From: Xiphydria camelus | Lineage: Eukaryota; Arthropoda; Insecta; Hymenoptera; Xiphydriidae | DNA length: 64,000 nucleotides | Direction of reading: 5' to 3' | NCBI GenBank assembly: GCA_963678675.1 | Contig: OY783191.1 | Location: 27,300,955 to 27,364,954 of the forward strand | Part shown: positions 22,231 to 33,102 of the stretch, piece after piece | Position numbering within the stretch: position 1 is the first letter of the stretch | Layout: every line of letters starts with the position of its first letter | Notes under the pieces: generated by a model | Told to the model about the DNA's origin: nothing | What the model saw: the letters and a program-made list of their open reading frames with translations, nothing else | Database searches by the model: none | Position numbers and translations under genes: made by a program

Positions 22231-23199
22231 AAAGATAATAAATAAACGGGAGAAAAATATAAAATATTTTAAAAGATTAATTAATAAGAAACAAATAATA
22301 TATTGGAAGTAACCAAATACTTGTAGAACGTTTTCCATTATAATAAACTTTTTTTTTCGATACTTATGGCAAGATTGTTTAATTACAAAATAATACACAA
22401 TTTTTAATCTTTATTTCACTCGCTTCTAAATATTAAAGGAGCTCCTTCATTATTGAAAGCAACTAATTTACCGCGAAGGCTTTTTTAGTACTACACGGTA
22501 GAAATGGCAAAATTCAGTAACAATATTTATTGTTAGACTTATTTAGTACTACGTAGAACTTACTAGGATCCACAGAATAAAGTAGGTCAAAAAAGGTTTG
22601 CAAGAAGTACCACATAGACCATTTTAAATTACAGAAAATCTTTGTAGACTCAAATAGGTCAAAATAGTTTTAAGAAGGATAAACTAGAATCAAATATTCG
22701 ACTCGGGATCCTTTCTGGAATAGTCAGATAACATATTATTGTACAAACACTCATGCTTTTCAATCAACTGCACAAATTTTACGGTTTTATCAGCCATTTT
22801 ATGTAATAGGAAGCTGCACATGCATCTAAGCGACTGACACTGCTGTACGCCCGGTAATTTACGCTTGTCTGCTTTGACGAATCCTTACCGCTGACGCCTC
22901 ATGTACAGTTCTCCATAGAAACACAAGGGAGCAGCACAAAAGCGTATACGCTTCGTCCGTAGCATCTAATACGCGTCTATGACGATACGCTCCGTGTGCA
23001 GACGGCCTTACAGCACGATGACGTAGCTGCATTTTTAAATGTTTTGCGGCTTAAGTAAGGCCGGAAGTGAAAAGTGAAAAAACTCGGGGTAAATAATTTT
23101 GCACAAATTTTTCGAATCTTTGATAAACATTTGTTGAAAAACCGGATTTCTATACGGGTTGTTTTGGTGGAAGCTTCACATAAGAGGCACGTGAGTGCG

Positions 23200-23490
23200 A
23201 GCGAGAACTACAATTAGCCCTGGCGAGTGAATAAGAGTTTCTCTATAGCAAATTCTCCGTCTTTCTTGAACTTGTTCATTTAGAATGTGCGACGAAGAAC
23301 TTCTTATGCGTTCATCATGGTTAATCGAAGCTCTCGCTCACACTCATATGTCTCTTACGGAGACAGTACATGGGGTAGGTACTTAGAGAACGTATCAGTG
23401 CGAGTGAGAACACATGATGACGGCATAAGAGCCTCTCTGTTGCACACAATTCTCTGGACAAGTTCAACAAAGATAGAGAATTGTGTGCAA
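23200..23490. repeat. Partial copies of the adjacent foldback
   Basis: 23380-23490 repeats the inner part of the palindrome to its right (GTGAGAACACA, GACGGCATAAGAGCCT, ACAAGTTCAACAA). A looser relative is at 23200-23300. Presumably a broken earlier copy. Confidence 0.5.
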
Positions 23491-23999
23491 ATCTCGACTG
23501 AAAATCATAAAAATTTATTATCCCTAATCGTCGGATACCCTGATTAAAATTGTAAAATCTTCGTTACTTTCGACGATATTTTCTACGGGATGTATTCGAG
23601 AAAGCTTGACATACCGTATGTCCGCGATCAATCAGATCAATCGCGGACATACGGTTCAGTGATATTTTTAGGATGAGGTAGTACTCAGGGAACGTGTGAG
23701 TGCGAGTGAGAACACACGGTGACGGCATAAGAGCCTATCTGTTGTACACAATTCTCTGGACAAGTTCAACAAGGATAGAGAATTGTATGCAACAGAGAGG
23801 CTCTTATGCCATCACCGCGTATTCTTACTCGCACTCACACGTTCCCTGAGTACCACATCCTGAAAATATCACTGTATGCCAAACTTTCTCAAATATATCC
23901 CGTATAGAAAATATCGTCGAAAGTAACGGAGATTTTACAATTTTAATCAGGGTATCTGACGATTAGGGATAATAAATTTTCATCATTTTCAGGCGAGAT
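23491..23999. mobile_element. Foldback element (~510 bp palindrome)
   Basis: Arms ATCTCGACTGAAAATC and GATTTTCAG-like (CATTTTCAGGCGAGAT) face each other around 23765; the arms match along ~230 bp (CCCTAATCGTCGGATACC ... GGTATCTGACGATTAGGG). A 41-bp insert interrupts only the left arm. Confidence 0.75.
23614..23654. mobile_element. 41-bp minimal MITE with CCGTATGTCC ends
   Basis: CCGTATGTCCGCGATC and GATCGCGGACATACGG-like arms (ATCGCGGACATACGG) around a 10-bp loop, preceded by TA and followed by TT. The opposite palindrome arm (about 23875-23890) lacks it and reads through as the empty site, with a TA at the insertion point. Confidence 0.7.
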
Positions 24000-24560
24000 C
24001 TCTGTATTTTGATAGGTATTTTAATTATACAGAATTTTCTATTCAAATTGAAATAAAATTTTGTTTCAATAATACCAAGAGCAATTCTCACTGGTCTCTG
24101 CCATCGATCTTATTCGCAGGCATTAACGCGAAGCTTAGGTACACTGAAAGAACTCTTGGTTGGGCTGACAAAATATTTTGAATGAATACGAGCCAACAAA
24201 ACCTTTTTTTGGAATCGCAAAATTCTTTGGTTGATTTCACAAAAACTTTCATGGCAGAGCTAAACATTTGGATAATCCAACAAATATTTTTTCAGGTTAT
24301 CAAATTGACTCAACAAAATTATTTTGTTGGCTACTTTTTTTCTCAGAGTGTAACAATTGTACTTTCTAACGTATCCGGCAACCAGAGATCATATGAATGT
24401 TATTACAATTAATAGTTTTATCCAAAGTTCCATGATATTCTTACACTTCTTCCATATGTAAAAAAAATTCGTGATATTTCCATGACCCCCATGATTTAAT
24501 TTCCACGGTCGTTGGCCACCCTGTTAACAAACTCGTGCTGTAATTCACAATTGTGCACTT
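24000..24560. other. Unassigned AT-rich region, possible MITE ends
   Basis: TACACTGAAAGAA near 24141 and a CTCAGAGTGTA near 24341 may be ends of a degenerate MITE with internal CCAACAAAA words. GGCCACCCTGTT at 24512 resembles one end of the 19-kb repeat. Confidence 0.3.
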
Positions 24561-26247
24561 CTAGACGCCCTGTTTTTTGTGCGGAACAGAAACCGTCGAG
24601 GGAGAGGGCGAGTCCGATCGACGGAAAAATTCGTTGGTTCGTTTGAAATAATTCTCCGCCGAACGACACCCACCCCCCGATTTTGTTCCAGAGAAGCATT
24701 CGAACGATTCTGGAAACTTCAAACGACCGCGACAAGAGGGACGAAGGAGTGCGAATATCAATTCCTCGCGACGCCTGCATTCGCGAACGGAAAATCTCTA
24801 CTCAGTACCGTACAAACGCAGCGCCGAAGACGAATTCGCGGAACGATCGCCGGGAGAGATGCATCCGTTATTCCCCGGCGAACCACGAAACGTTACGCGA
24901 CTCTCCTCGCTTGCGATTCGACTTTTCACGGTGCATTGCTATATCCCCCGCAGGGTCGTTCACATCCCTGCGAGGCGGCGACAACGAGGCTCGATCGATC
25001 GATCAGAAAATCGCACGAACCAACCCGAATCGCGAAGTCGTTCGCCGCGCCAGAAATGCACAATCGTGCGTCGGCCCGCCGCTGTACCTTCGGCTCCACG
25101 GGTTCGCCGCGTCGCTGTCGAGCACGGCGGCTCGTCCCTCGCGCGCGATGAGCTCCCACGACGACACGTCAGAACACTATCGCGAGCCGTACCACGAAGA
25201 GTGGACGGACCGATGCACAGTTCTTCCGTCCCGCTTTAGATCTTTGCGAGTTGAAGTCTCGAGATGGTGGTAGGTATCGTTTCGAGCAAACGTCACCCGC
25301 GTTCTCCCCTGTCACTTTGTCGCGACAGACGCGTCGGACGTTGTACACAGACAAGCCACCACCACCTTCCTCGCATACGACACTTGCGTCTCGCGCGCGC
25401 ACAGCATTCCCCGCACTCCTCGGAGATCGGTCCGCGCTCCGCATCCCCGCACTTCCGGCCAGCCGCGGCGGAAAAGCCGTCGTCGTCGCGGTGGAAAGAT
25501 CGAGGCGCGAATACCGCCATCGCGTGCCGAGAGGGTTAAACGGCAAAGTTCACTGACACGGAGAGAATTTAGTTTTTCACGACGACGGAGAGGGGCTGGA
25601 GAGGGAGGGAAGGCTTTCCCCTTCGCGCGCGCAACGGCGGCGCGCTCCGGAGTGAGCGGACGGAACGGACGAACAGGCGGCGGCAGCGACGGGTGGACGA
25701 ACGAACGCGAACGCGGCGCGACGGGTAGGGTAGGTGCACTCAGGGCCGACGTGCGCACATGGCTCTCGCGGCCGCCCGGCTCGTACGCGCGTCGAGATCC
25801 AGACAGTACCAGTGCCGTAATCGACGCGGGCGCGCACTGCGCCGCTGCACCAAGCGCGAGCCGACGACCGCGAGGGTCCACCCCCCACTCATCCTCCCTC
25901 GTCGTAGCGTCGGAGCGGGGCCGAACGCAACCAGCGTTGCCACTTGCCAATGGCCGTTGCCAGTTCGTGTCGGAGTGGGAGAGATATCCCGCCTAAGGAC
26001 GTTCAAAAATCCCGCTCTCAAAGCCCAGAAAATCCCGCCCGCGCACGTTCGCTATAGGGAGGTTAAAGGCCGTTCGCCGATCGCCTGCGACCACCGCGGT
26101 GGCGGTACGCGGTGGTGGGGCGAAGGGACGACGGCGACGACACACGAGTTTTCTCCACGGTCGTCACCCGCCGCGACAGTCGCGCGGCTTGGTCAAGAGC
26201 TCTGTCGCTGTGTCGCGCGTGCCCAGGTAGCTCCGTGTATAACGGAG

Positions 26248-26295
<48 letters not shown>

Positions 26296-26790
26296 GAGAG
26301 GAGAGAGAGAGAGACCCCTGCGACGAGACTGGCCGAATCGTTCCGAAGCACAGCGGACGCGCGCGTGAAAAGTGCAATAAACGACACCGTCGTGACCCGC
26401 GCGCGTATAGGTACGCGTGCATGAACCGGAGCAATGGCGACCCGTTTTGGGACGATACCTGCCAATGTGTATCGGAAAGATTTTCGGTCGCTCGAACGAG
26501 ACCACTTCGTGCACGCGGAGGGCATCGTATCGTGCGGCGCGGGGAACTCGAGGCGGAAACGATAATCGCGTGTGGCGCGGGTATGGGAATAACATGAGTC
26601 GCGCATCCGAGACACGCTGCGGTACTCCGGCGCTCGTGCGGATATTGTGGGTTCGCGAAGTGGCGAGTGTGCGCGATGGGAAGCGACTCGGAAAGGGGAA
26701 ATTTATTGTATCTTTAGATTTATTTTGTAGTTTTAGCATTAATTTCTCAGCCTCGAAATTATTGAGAAGTCGTATCAAGGGTGACGTTCG
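24560..26790. promoter_or_regulatory. GC/CpG-rich island 2 (~2.2 kb)
   Basis: Long stretch of high GC and frequent CpG, ending sharply near 26780. Open frames occur on all strands and overlap, so none is reported as a gene. 24955-25050 resembles island 1. It contains a (GA)n tract at 26250-26314. In insects such islands often cover the promoter and 5' exons of developmental genes. No TATA box, start codon or splice site could be chosen reliably. Confidence 0.35.
26249..26314. repeat. (GA)n microsatellite
   Basis: About 20 uninterrupted GA units, then AAAGGGAGAGGAGAGAG. Gives artificial Arg-Glu or Ser-Leu frames. Confidence 0.9.
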
Positions 26791-27291
26791 ATTGCCGGAT
26801 TTCCCAGATTTTTAACGGGAAATAAGTACTATATCTGTTGAAATTACGGTATAGGTAGATAGGGTAAAGCGAGGAGAGATGGCACAGTAGGAGAAACGGA
26901 CCACCAGCGATATCTTTTGCATCGTGGCAACAAGGCCCGATCCAGTCACGTTGACATAGCCGCAGTTAATAGTCGTGCTTTTAAATCCATTTGTGCTGTT
27001 GTTTGTCATTGTTTTTGTTAGTTACAAGCGATCATTGTTTTTGACTACGCTAAACATTTTTCTGAGGTTATTTTGTTCGTCAATTAAATCACTTTAAGGT
27101 AAATTTTAGCCTAACGTAGTGCAAAGTACTGGTAAGACGGATTTTCTGGTGGACATCTAACCTTAAAACAGGCGTGTATATAGTTTCGTTTAGTAAATAT
27201 TGCCCGGTCCATCTCTCCTACGCTTTTAGGAGAGATGGACCAGCATTTGCGAGGAGAGATGGACTAAGGGTTTAGGTTTGATTTCAGAAAA

Positions 27292-27378
27292 ATGCCCAAC
27301 AAGTACAGGCAAAAACTGAACACACCTCCACGGATTACATGGTCTGTGGATGATTTATACCTGGCAATAACATTTTAA
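27292..27378 (+). pseudogene. Pogo transposase N-terminus (HTH start)
   Basis: ATG after a good acceptor (GATTTCAG). 28 residues start MPNKYRQKLN and include ITWSVDDLYLAI, matching the beginning of the psq/HTH domain of insect pogo-like transposases (W-x-x-E/D-D-L-x-x-A). A stop follows directly, where the core was deleted. Confidence 0.5.
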
Positions 27379-28199
27379 CATTTTAGCGATATGGAAAATG
27401 AATGCGTTGGGTGCAACGAAGATTATCGGCAAACCAAGAAAAAGGATGACTAGCTTAACCCCTTTCTGCATGATTTTTGTAAATGCCATGAAAAAAAATG
27501 TATATGACAGCTTTGCCCCTATTATTCATCAAAAAAATAATTAAAAAAATATTTATAAAAAAATAAACATTTAGGTATTAAAAAAAAATATTTATGCCAT
27601 AGAGTAAAGTGGGGGAATATGCCGCACTGGGTAATACGCCGCAGTTCGATAGTTTCTTTCAAAGCCAATAGTTCGCATCAATGGTCCTATTAACATGTTA
27701 GTCTGGGACAGTAACCACGCGTGAATTATTTACAAATCAAATTTATTAGTATTTTAGTGAATAACGTCAGTGTAAGGGTAAATACCGTTTTACAAATTTC
27801 TTATGTTAACTTTCATATAGGTAGTGGTGAAGGAAGTTTCAAGTAGATTTAATAAATTTTAATAAGAGTAGTATACCAAAATATGATTCGTAACCTGACT
27901 TTTCTGTGGCGGAATATTCAGTTATACGTATCTTAAAGAAGTGTTTTGATTTTTATTTTGATAAGGTGTATTGTGGGGTAATATGCGTCATCATTTTTGA
28001 CTGCGACATATTACCCCAAGCAGCGGTGTACCTACACTGTTAAAAGTTTTCTGAATTTTCAGACGCGATCAGTTACAAATGTAACTTAAATTTTAGAATC
28101 TGTACTCTTAATTTTAAGAAACTTGAATTAGTCAGAAATTTAAGGCACAATTCTTAAATTTAAGGCACAATTCTTGAAGTGTTATGACATTTAAGGCAG

Positions 28200-28203
28200 A
28201 TTG
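28200..28203 (+). other. Target site duplication ATTG, left
   Basis: ATTG precedes the 5' LTR and recurs at 33220-33223 after the 3' LTR. The intact MITE copy at 37160-37180 has a single CAATC at this place. Confidence 0.85.
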
Positions 28204-28411
28204 TGTAGGGCCCGAGAACGTTGTCGTGTTGCCAGGCAACGGCGTACGAGTCGCGCAAAGTAGGCGCGATCGAGACAATCGGCGCGAGGCGTGAGATAGA
28301 GGCGATTTTGTCCTACGAAGTTGCGACGAACCACGAGTTTTTCCTTTATGCAATCAGTCTTGTGTCTCTCTTCACCCATCCCATCGCCATAGGAAATAAT
28401 AATTTCCTACA
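28204..28411 (+). repeat. 5' LTR (208 bp)
   Basis: Starts TGTAGGGCCCGAGAACG and ends TAATTTCCTACA. GC-rich first half, AT-rich end. No obvious TATA box; initiation may use a TATA-less promoter. Confidence 0.93.
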
Positions 28412-28415
28412 ATTT

Positions 28416-28433
28416 TGGGGGCTCGTCCGGGAT
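28416..28433 (+). promoter_or_regulatory. Primer binding site, tRNA-Pro type
   Basis: TGGGGGCTCGTCCGGGAT, four bases after the LTR, equals the well-known proline-tRNA primer site of several retroelements. Confidence 0.85.
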
Positions 28434-28532
28434 GGGATACTGAGAGACCGCGAGTGTGGTGCGAAGTGAAAAGACGAAATACGGGCAAACGAAGAACATA
28501 GCGGCTAGACGAACCGCGTGTTGACTTCGTGC

Positions 28533-28592
28533 GCGAACGACGCCAACGACGAACGACGCCAGCGACGAACGACGCCAGCGACGAACGACGCC
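28533..28592 (+). repeat. 16-bp tandem repeat in the 5' leader
   Basis: Four units of CGACGAACGACGCCAG lie just before the gag-pol start. Could affect packaging or translation; function unknown. Confidence 0.8.
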
Positions 28593-28602
28593 AAAGAAAA
28601 TA

Positions 28603-31600
28603 ATGAAGATTTCGGAGAGTGACGTGTACGCCATGACGGTGGCGCAATTGAAAGACATTTTGAAGACGAATGGACTCAGTCTATCCGGAAACAAAGCTGA
28701 GCTGATCGAACGAATTATGACCGCGGATCCAGCCATCGAGTGGTGCGGTGAAGCTGGCAACGAAGACAACGCGTGCGGCGGAAAAAGTTTAGACGAAAGT
28801 GGTGTTGCTATGGCGGTGCCCAGTGAACGTGAGATCGCGTTGTACAAACGTGAGAGAGAATTAGCCGAGCGGGAACTCGAGTTGGCGCAGCGCGAGATCG
28901 AGATGCTTCGTAGAGCGCAGCGTCAGACCGACAACAGCCCCCAGCCGCCTGCTGGCAACAGTAACAACGACGTCACGGAAAGAGAAGATGAGAATCGACT
29001 CCGGGCGCGCAACGAACGAGCAGACGCACGAGGCGCGGTCGGCGGCGCGATCGGCGGCGCGTACGTAACGACGAAAATAAACATTTCGATGATCGCAGAT
29101 CTTCTCAGCTATTTCGACGGAAATGCCGAAGTATTCGAGACGTGGGAACGACAGGTGAAGTTTCTGAGAGACGCGTACCGACTCGACAACGACACGACGA
29201 AGATTTTAATCGGGACGCGACTCAAGGGGAAGGCAAAGGAATGGTTCCATTCCAAACCGGAATACATCGCGATGTTCCCCAATGACGTTTTGGCCGAGCT
29301 ACGGAAGATGTTTCACCATCGACCAAATAAAATCACGATGCGACGACGATTCGAGGAGCGTATCTGGAAGAGGGCGGAGACTTTTCACGACTACGTCCAC
29401 GACAAAAGGATTCTCGCGAATCACCTCGCAATGGACGACGACGAATTACTGAGCTACATCATCGACGGTATTCCAGACAATCAGCTGCGCGACGTGGCAC
29501 GCCTGCAGGGTTTCGAATCGTGCCAATCTCTTCTACAGGCGTTCGAAGAAATTTCGCTGCGTGAACGAAACTACACGACGAATTCCAGTACGAAGACGGA
29601 CGAGAAGACCGGTAGTGCTAAGAGTAAGAACGATAAGATTGCGAGCGCGAAAGGTGAGTCCGCTGAAAAAAGCGTTCCGGACGGAAAGGGCGTGTCGTGC
29701 GAGAAAAAAGATAGCGTAACGAAGCGATGTTTTAATTGTGGCCACCGTGATCATATCAGCGCGAATTGTCCGACAAAAGATCAGGGTGCGAAGTGTTTCG
29801 GGTGCGGCGAACACGGGCACATCGCCGTGAAATGTCCGAAAAAGAAAGACGCGACGAAAAATAGCTTCGCGATAACTCAGACGAAAGAAAAGAAGTACGA
29901 CAAAGAAGTTTTAATAGACGGGTTTCCGATCGTAGCGATGCTCGACAACGGCAGCGATATAACAATTATGCGCGCGGACGAATACGTGAAGATAGGGTCA
30001 CCACGATTCGAGAGTAAGACGATTCCGTTTCGAGGCGTAGGGACAGAAACGAACGAGACGCTGGGAGAGTTTCGAGCGAATTTGACGATAGATGGGCACT
30101 CTTACCCGATTCTCATTCGAGTTGTATCTGACGACGTGTTGCGACACAAATTGTTGATCGGTCGAGATTTCATTCACACGATAGATTTGAGCGTGAAACG
30201 CGGTAAGGCTACGGTTAGCCCTTCGAGCGAGACTTCACCCGCGAACGATAACGAGATGCCGGAGATATTTCAAATCAATCTGATTGAATATTACGACGTA
30301 AATGTAGCAGATCTGTCCGACGTCCAAACCCAGCAGCACAAGGAGATTATACAAGATCTTGTCAGTAGTTACTGCCCTGTAAAGACGCGCGAAATAGGTG
30401 TAAGAATGACGCTTGTGCTGAAAGACGAAGAGCCAGTGTACCAGAGAGCGAGACGATTGGCTCCACACGAACGAGAGCAAGTTAATGCACAGATTAGCGA
30501 GCGGCTCGATAACGATATTGTTCGGCAATCCGTATCCGACTATGCAAGTCCTGTTGTCTTGGTAGCGAAAAAAAACGGTAGCAAGAGGCTCTGCGTAGAT
30601 TATCGACTCCTCAACAAGAAAATAATTAAAGATCGCTACCCTTTGCCTCTGATAGAAGACCAGCTGGACAGGTTGCAAGACGCGAGAGTGTTCAGCACAC
30701 TTGATTTAAAGAATGGATTTTTCCATGTGCCAGTAGATGAGTCGAGTCAGAAGTATACGGCCTTTATAGTACCTGACGGCCACTTTGAGTTTTTAAGAGT
30801 ACCTTTCGATCTGTGCAACTCGCCAGCTGTCTTTCAAAAATTCATAAACGCCGCATTTAAAGATTTGATTCGCGAAGGGGTTGTGTTGACATACATGGAC
30901 GACCTAATTATACCGTCGAAAGATTACGAGATTGGGTTGGCGAACCTAAAGCTAGTATTGAGCGCTGCGGGCGAGACCGGTCTGATAGTGAATTGGGAAA
31001 AATGCGCTTTCCTACAGACCAGAATCGAGTTCTTGGGTCATGTCATTGAAAATGGGCGTGTCCATCCGAGCGATAGAAAGATCGAAGCAGTCATGAAGTT
31101 CCCAAAGCCGACGAATGTACGACAGATTCAGGGATTTCTCGGCTTGACCGGATATTTCCGTAAATTCGTCCATGGATATTCTTTTATAGCGCGACCATTG
31201 ACGAGCCTGTTGAAAGCGAACGTAAAATTCGAGTTTGGCGATACGGAAAACGACGCGTTTGTACGATTGAAAACAATACTGAGTAGTCAGCCGGTATTGA
31301 ATTTGTATCGCGTAGGCGCAGAAACCGAACTGCACACTGATGCATTAAAGCACGGCTACGGCGCAATTTTGCTGCAGCGAAATAGCGAAGACAAGGCGTT
31401 GTATCCAGTGTATTACGCGAGTGGCAAGACCACGCCCGCCGAAGAAAAGTATCCAAGCTACGAGCTTGAGGTACTCGCGATTGTAAAGGCGCTTAAAAAG
31501 TTCCGTATTTATTTGCTAGCGATTCCATTTAAGATTGTCACCGACTGCCGCGCGTTTACGCAGACGGTGAGTAAGAAAGACCTGTGCGTGCGTATCGCAA

Positions 31601-33102
31601 GGTGGGCACTGCAGCTGGAAGATTTCAGGTACACCATCGAGCACCGCCCAGGCAAGAGCATGATGCACGTGGACGCGCTCAGCCGCAACCCGTTGCCGAT
31701 GTGCATGCTCATTGACGAAGCCAGCGAAGGATTGATGCCACGACTGAAGAAAGCGCAGGAAGACGACCCAGAGATGCATCGAGTAATGGAGTTAGCAAAA
31801 CGGGATGAAGCCCGCGGGTATATCATCCGTGGAGGTCTGCTGTTTCGAGAGGTCGACGATGATGTCCGGCTTATGGTTCCAAAAGGAATGCAAAATCAAA
31901 TCATCAAACAGGCACACGAGAGGGGTCATTTTTCCGTGAGCAAAACCGAGGCTCTCGTGAAGAGAGACTATTGGCTACGAAACCTACGAACGAAAGTGGA
32001 GAAAGTTGTCCGAAATTGCGTTGTTTGTATTTTGGCGGAAAAGAAGCAGGGTCGACAAGAGGGATTCCTAAACCCAATCGACAAAGGGGAAGTGCCTCTA
32101 GATACGTTCCACATCGATCACTTGGGCCCTCTAGCAACAACAAAAAAGAGCTACAAACATATTTTTGTTGTGGTCGACAGCTTTTCGAAGTTCACGTGGC
32201 TGTATGCGACTAAATCGACGATGACAGCTGAGGTGTTAGATCGACTGAAGAAACAAGCTGTAACGTTCGGAAATCCGAGAAGAATCATCTCCGATCGAGG
32301 TACAGCATTCACATCGCAGGACTTCAGAGATTTTTGTGAGCACGAGAAAATTCAGCACGTACTGACGACGACGGGTATTCCAAGGTCAAATGGACAGGTG
32401 GAGCGCGTAAATCGCACGCTCATTCCGCTATTAACAAAGTTGTCAGCACCGAAGCCAGAAGAGTGGTTTAAATATTTGAACACGGCCCAGCTGTATTTGA
32501 ATACCACGCCCCATCGAACTATTGGGATGACGCCATTTCGATTGTTGTTCGGATCGGACGCACGCATCCGCGAAGATCCTCATATTCGCGATCTCATCGA
32601 GAGTGAGTGGGTCACTTCCTTTGAGGAAAAACGCAACGAACTACGTCTTCAAGCAAAGGAGAGTATCACGAAGATTCAGAAAGAAAACCAACGAGGCTAT
32701 AACAAGAAGAGAAAGGAGGCGAAACATTACCGCGAAGGAGACTTGGTTGCAATCCGACGAACTCAGCAAGGACCTGGGTTAAAATTCGCAGCAAAGTTCC
32801 TCGGACCTTACGAAGTATCGAGGGTCTTGCGCAACGATCGGTACGCGGTTCGCAAAGTCGGGGAGCACGAAGGGCCGTCACAAGCTTCAACAGCCGCAGA
32901 CCACATGAAGTTTTGGGTTCGAGACGAAGACACCGACGACCCTGAAGATGATGCAGATGACGAGGAACAAGGACATTCGGGGTCGAATGTCGTCGCGAGA
33001 GGGGGGCCGGATGTAGGGCCCGAGAACGTTGTCGTGTTGCCAGGCAACGGCGTACGAGTCGCGCAAAGTAGGCGCGATCGAGACAATCGGCGCGAGGCGT
33101 GA
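28603..33102 (+). CDS. gag-pol: Gag-Pol polyprotein (Ty3/gypsy)
   Basis: 1499 residues in one frame, no frameshift between gag and pol. A SAP-like motif is at ~9-43 (MTVAQLKDILKTNGL..GNKAELIERI), then a coiled, charged stretch ~75-110 and gag core ~150-310. Two CCHC knuckles start at C376 and C398. The protease motif is L-D-N-G at 447-450, where D-S/T-G is usual. In reverse transcriptase, YMDD is 764-767, but PF-D-LC replaces PF-G-LC at 736. RNase H motifs are TDALKHGYGA, YELEVLA and VDALSR. Integrase has an HHCC finger from ~1104, then D1172, D1231 and E1267 (last pair spaced 35). The C-terminal ~30 residues are read from the 3' LTR. Makes particles and copies the element; no envelope gene. 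Frames on the opposite strand are shadows. Confidence 0.93.
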   Translation: MKISESDVYAMTVAQLKDILKTNGLSLSGNKAELIERIMTADPAIEWCGEAGNEDNACGGKSLDESGVAMAVPSEREIALYKRERELAERELELAQREIEMLRRAQRQTDNSPQPPAGNSNNDVTEREDENRLRARNERADARGAVGGAIGGAYVTTKINISMIADLLSYFDGNAEVFETWERQVKFLRDAYRLDNDTTKILIGTRLKGKAKEWFHSKPEYIAMFPNDVLAELRKMFHHRPNKITMRRRFEERIWKRAETFHDYVHDKRILANHLAMDDDELLSYIIDGIPDNQLRDVARLQGFESCQSLLQAFEEISLRERNYTTNSSTKTDEKTGSAKSKNDKIASAKGESAEKSVPDGKGVSCEKKDSVTKRCFNCGHRDHISANCPTKDQGAKCFGCGEHGHIAVKCPKKKDATKNSFAITQTKEKKYDKEVLIDGFPIVAMLDNGSDITIMRADEYVKIGSPRFESKTIPFRGVGTETNETLGEFRANLTIDGHSYPILIRVVSDDVLRHKLLIGRDFIHTIDLSVKRGKATVSPSSETSPANDNEMPEIFQINLIEYYDVNVADLSDVQTQQHKEIIQDLVSSYCPVKTREIGVRMTLVLKDEEPVYQRARRLAPHEREQVNAQISERLDNDIVRQSVSDYASPVVLVAKKNGSKRLCVDYRLLNKKIIKDRYPLPLIEDQLDRLQDARVFSTLDLKNGFFHVPVDESSQKYTAFIVPDGHFEFLRVPFDLCNSPAVFQKFINAAFKDLIREGVVLTYMDDLIIPSKDYEIGLANLKLVLSAAGETGLIVNWEKCAFLQTRIEFLGHVIENGRVHPSDRKIEAVMKFPKPTNVRQIQGFLGLTGYFRKFVHGYSFIARPLTSLLKANVKFEFGDTENDAFVRLKTILSSQPVLNLYRVGAETELHTDALKHGYGAILLQRNSEDKALYPVYYASGKTTPAEEKYPSYELEVLAIVKALKKFRIYLLAIPFKIVTDCRAFTQTVSKKDLCVRIARWALQLEDFRYTIEHRPGKSMMHVDALSRNPLPMCMLIDEASEGLMPRLKKAQEDDPEMHRVMELAKRDEARGYIIRGGLLFREVDDDVRLMVPKGMQNQIIKQAHERGHFSVSKTEALVKRDYWLRNLRTKVEKVVRNCVVCILAEKKQGRQEGFLNPIDKGEVPLDTFHIDHLGPLATTKKSYKHIFVVVDSFSKFTWLYATKSTMTAEVLDRLKKQAVTFGNPRRIISDRGTAFTSQDFRDFCEHEKIQHVLTTTGIPRSNGQVERVNRTLIPLLTKLSAPKPEEWFKYLNTAQLYLNTTPHRTIGMTPFRLLFGSDARIREDPHIRDLIESEWVTSFEEKRNELRLQAKESITKIQKENQRGYNKKRKEAKHYREGDLVAIRRTQQGPGLKFAAKFLGPYEVSRVLRNDRYAVRKVGEHEGPSQASTAADHMKFWVRDEDTDDPEDDADDEEQGHSGSNVVARGGPDVGPENVVVLPGNGVRVAQSRRDRDNRREA
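32996..33011 (+). promoter_or_regulatory. Polypurine tract
   Basis: GCGAGAGGGGGGCCGGA directly before the 3' LTR serves as plus-strand primer. The tract is interrupted by CC, and it is also translated as part of gag-pol. Confidence 0.65.

Larger units (their letters stand above)
20999..23007. mobile_element. PIF/Harbinger element, 2.0 kb, TTA duplication
   Basis: Ends GGCCGTCTGCACACGAAGCG and CGCTCCGTGTGCAGACGGCC, flanked by TTA (20996-20998, 23008-23010); the TIRs extend ~45 bp (CGTATCGTCATAGACGCGTA). A partial copy of the end is repeated at 21072. Contains the start of a Harbinger transposase; the rest is non-coding. Non-autonomous. Confidence 0.8.

Noticed and set aside
24579..26815. Many frames of 100-220 codons in the CpG-rich island
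   Set aside because: They overlap on both strands, lack any domain and are explained by scarcity of stop codons in GC-rich DNA.
29533..32213. Minus-strand and shifted frames of 70-147 codons in the retrotransposon
   Set aside because: Shadows of the gag-pol frame with no domain of their own.
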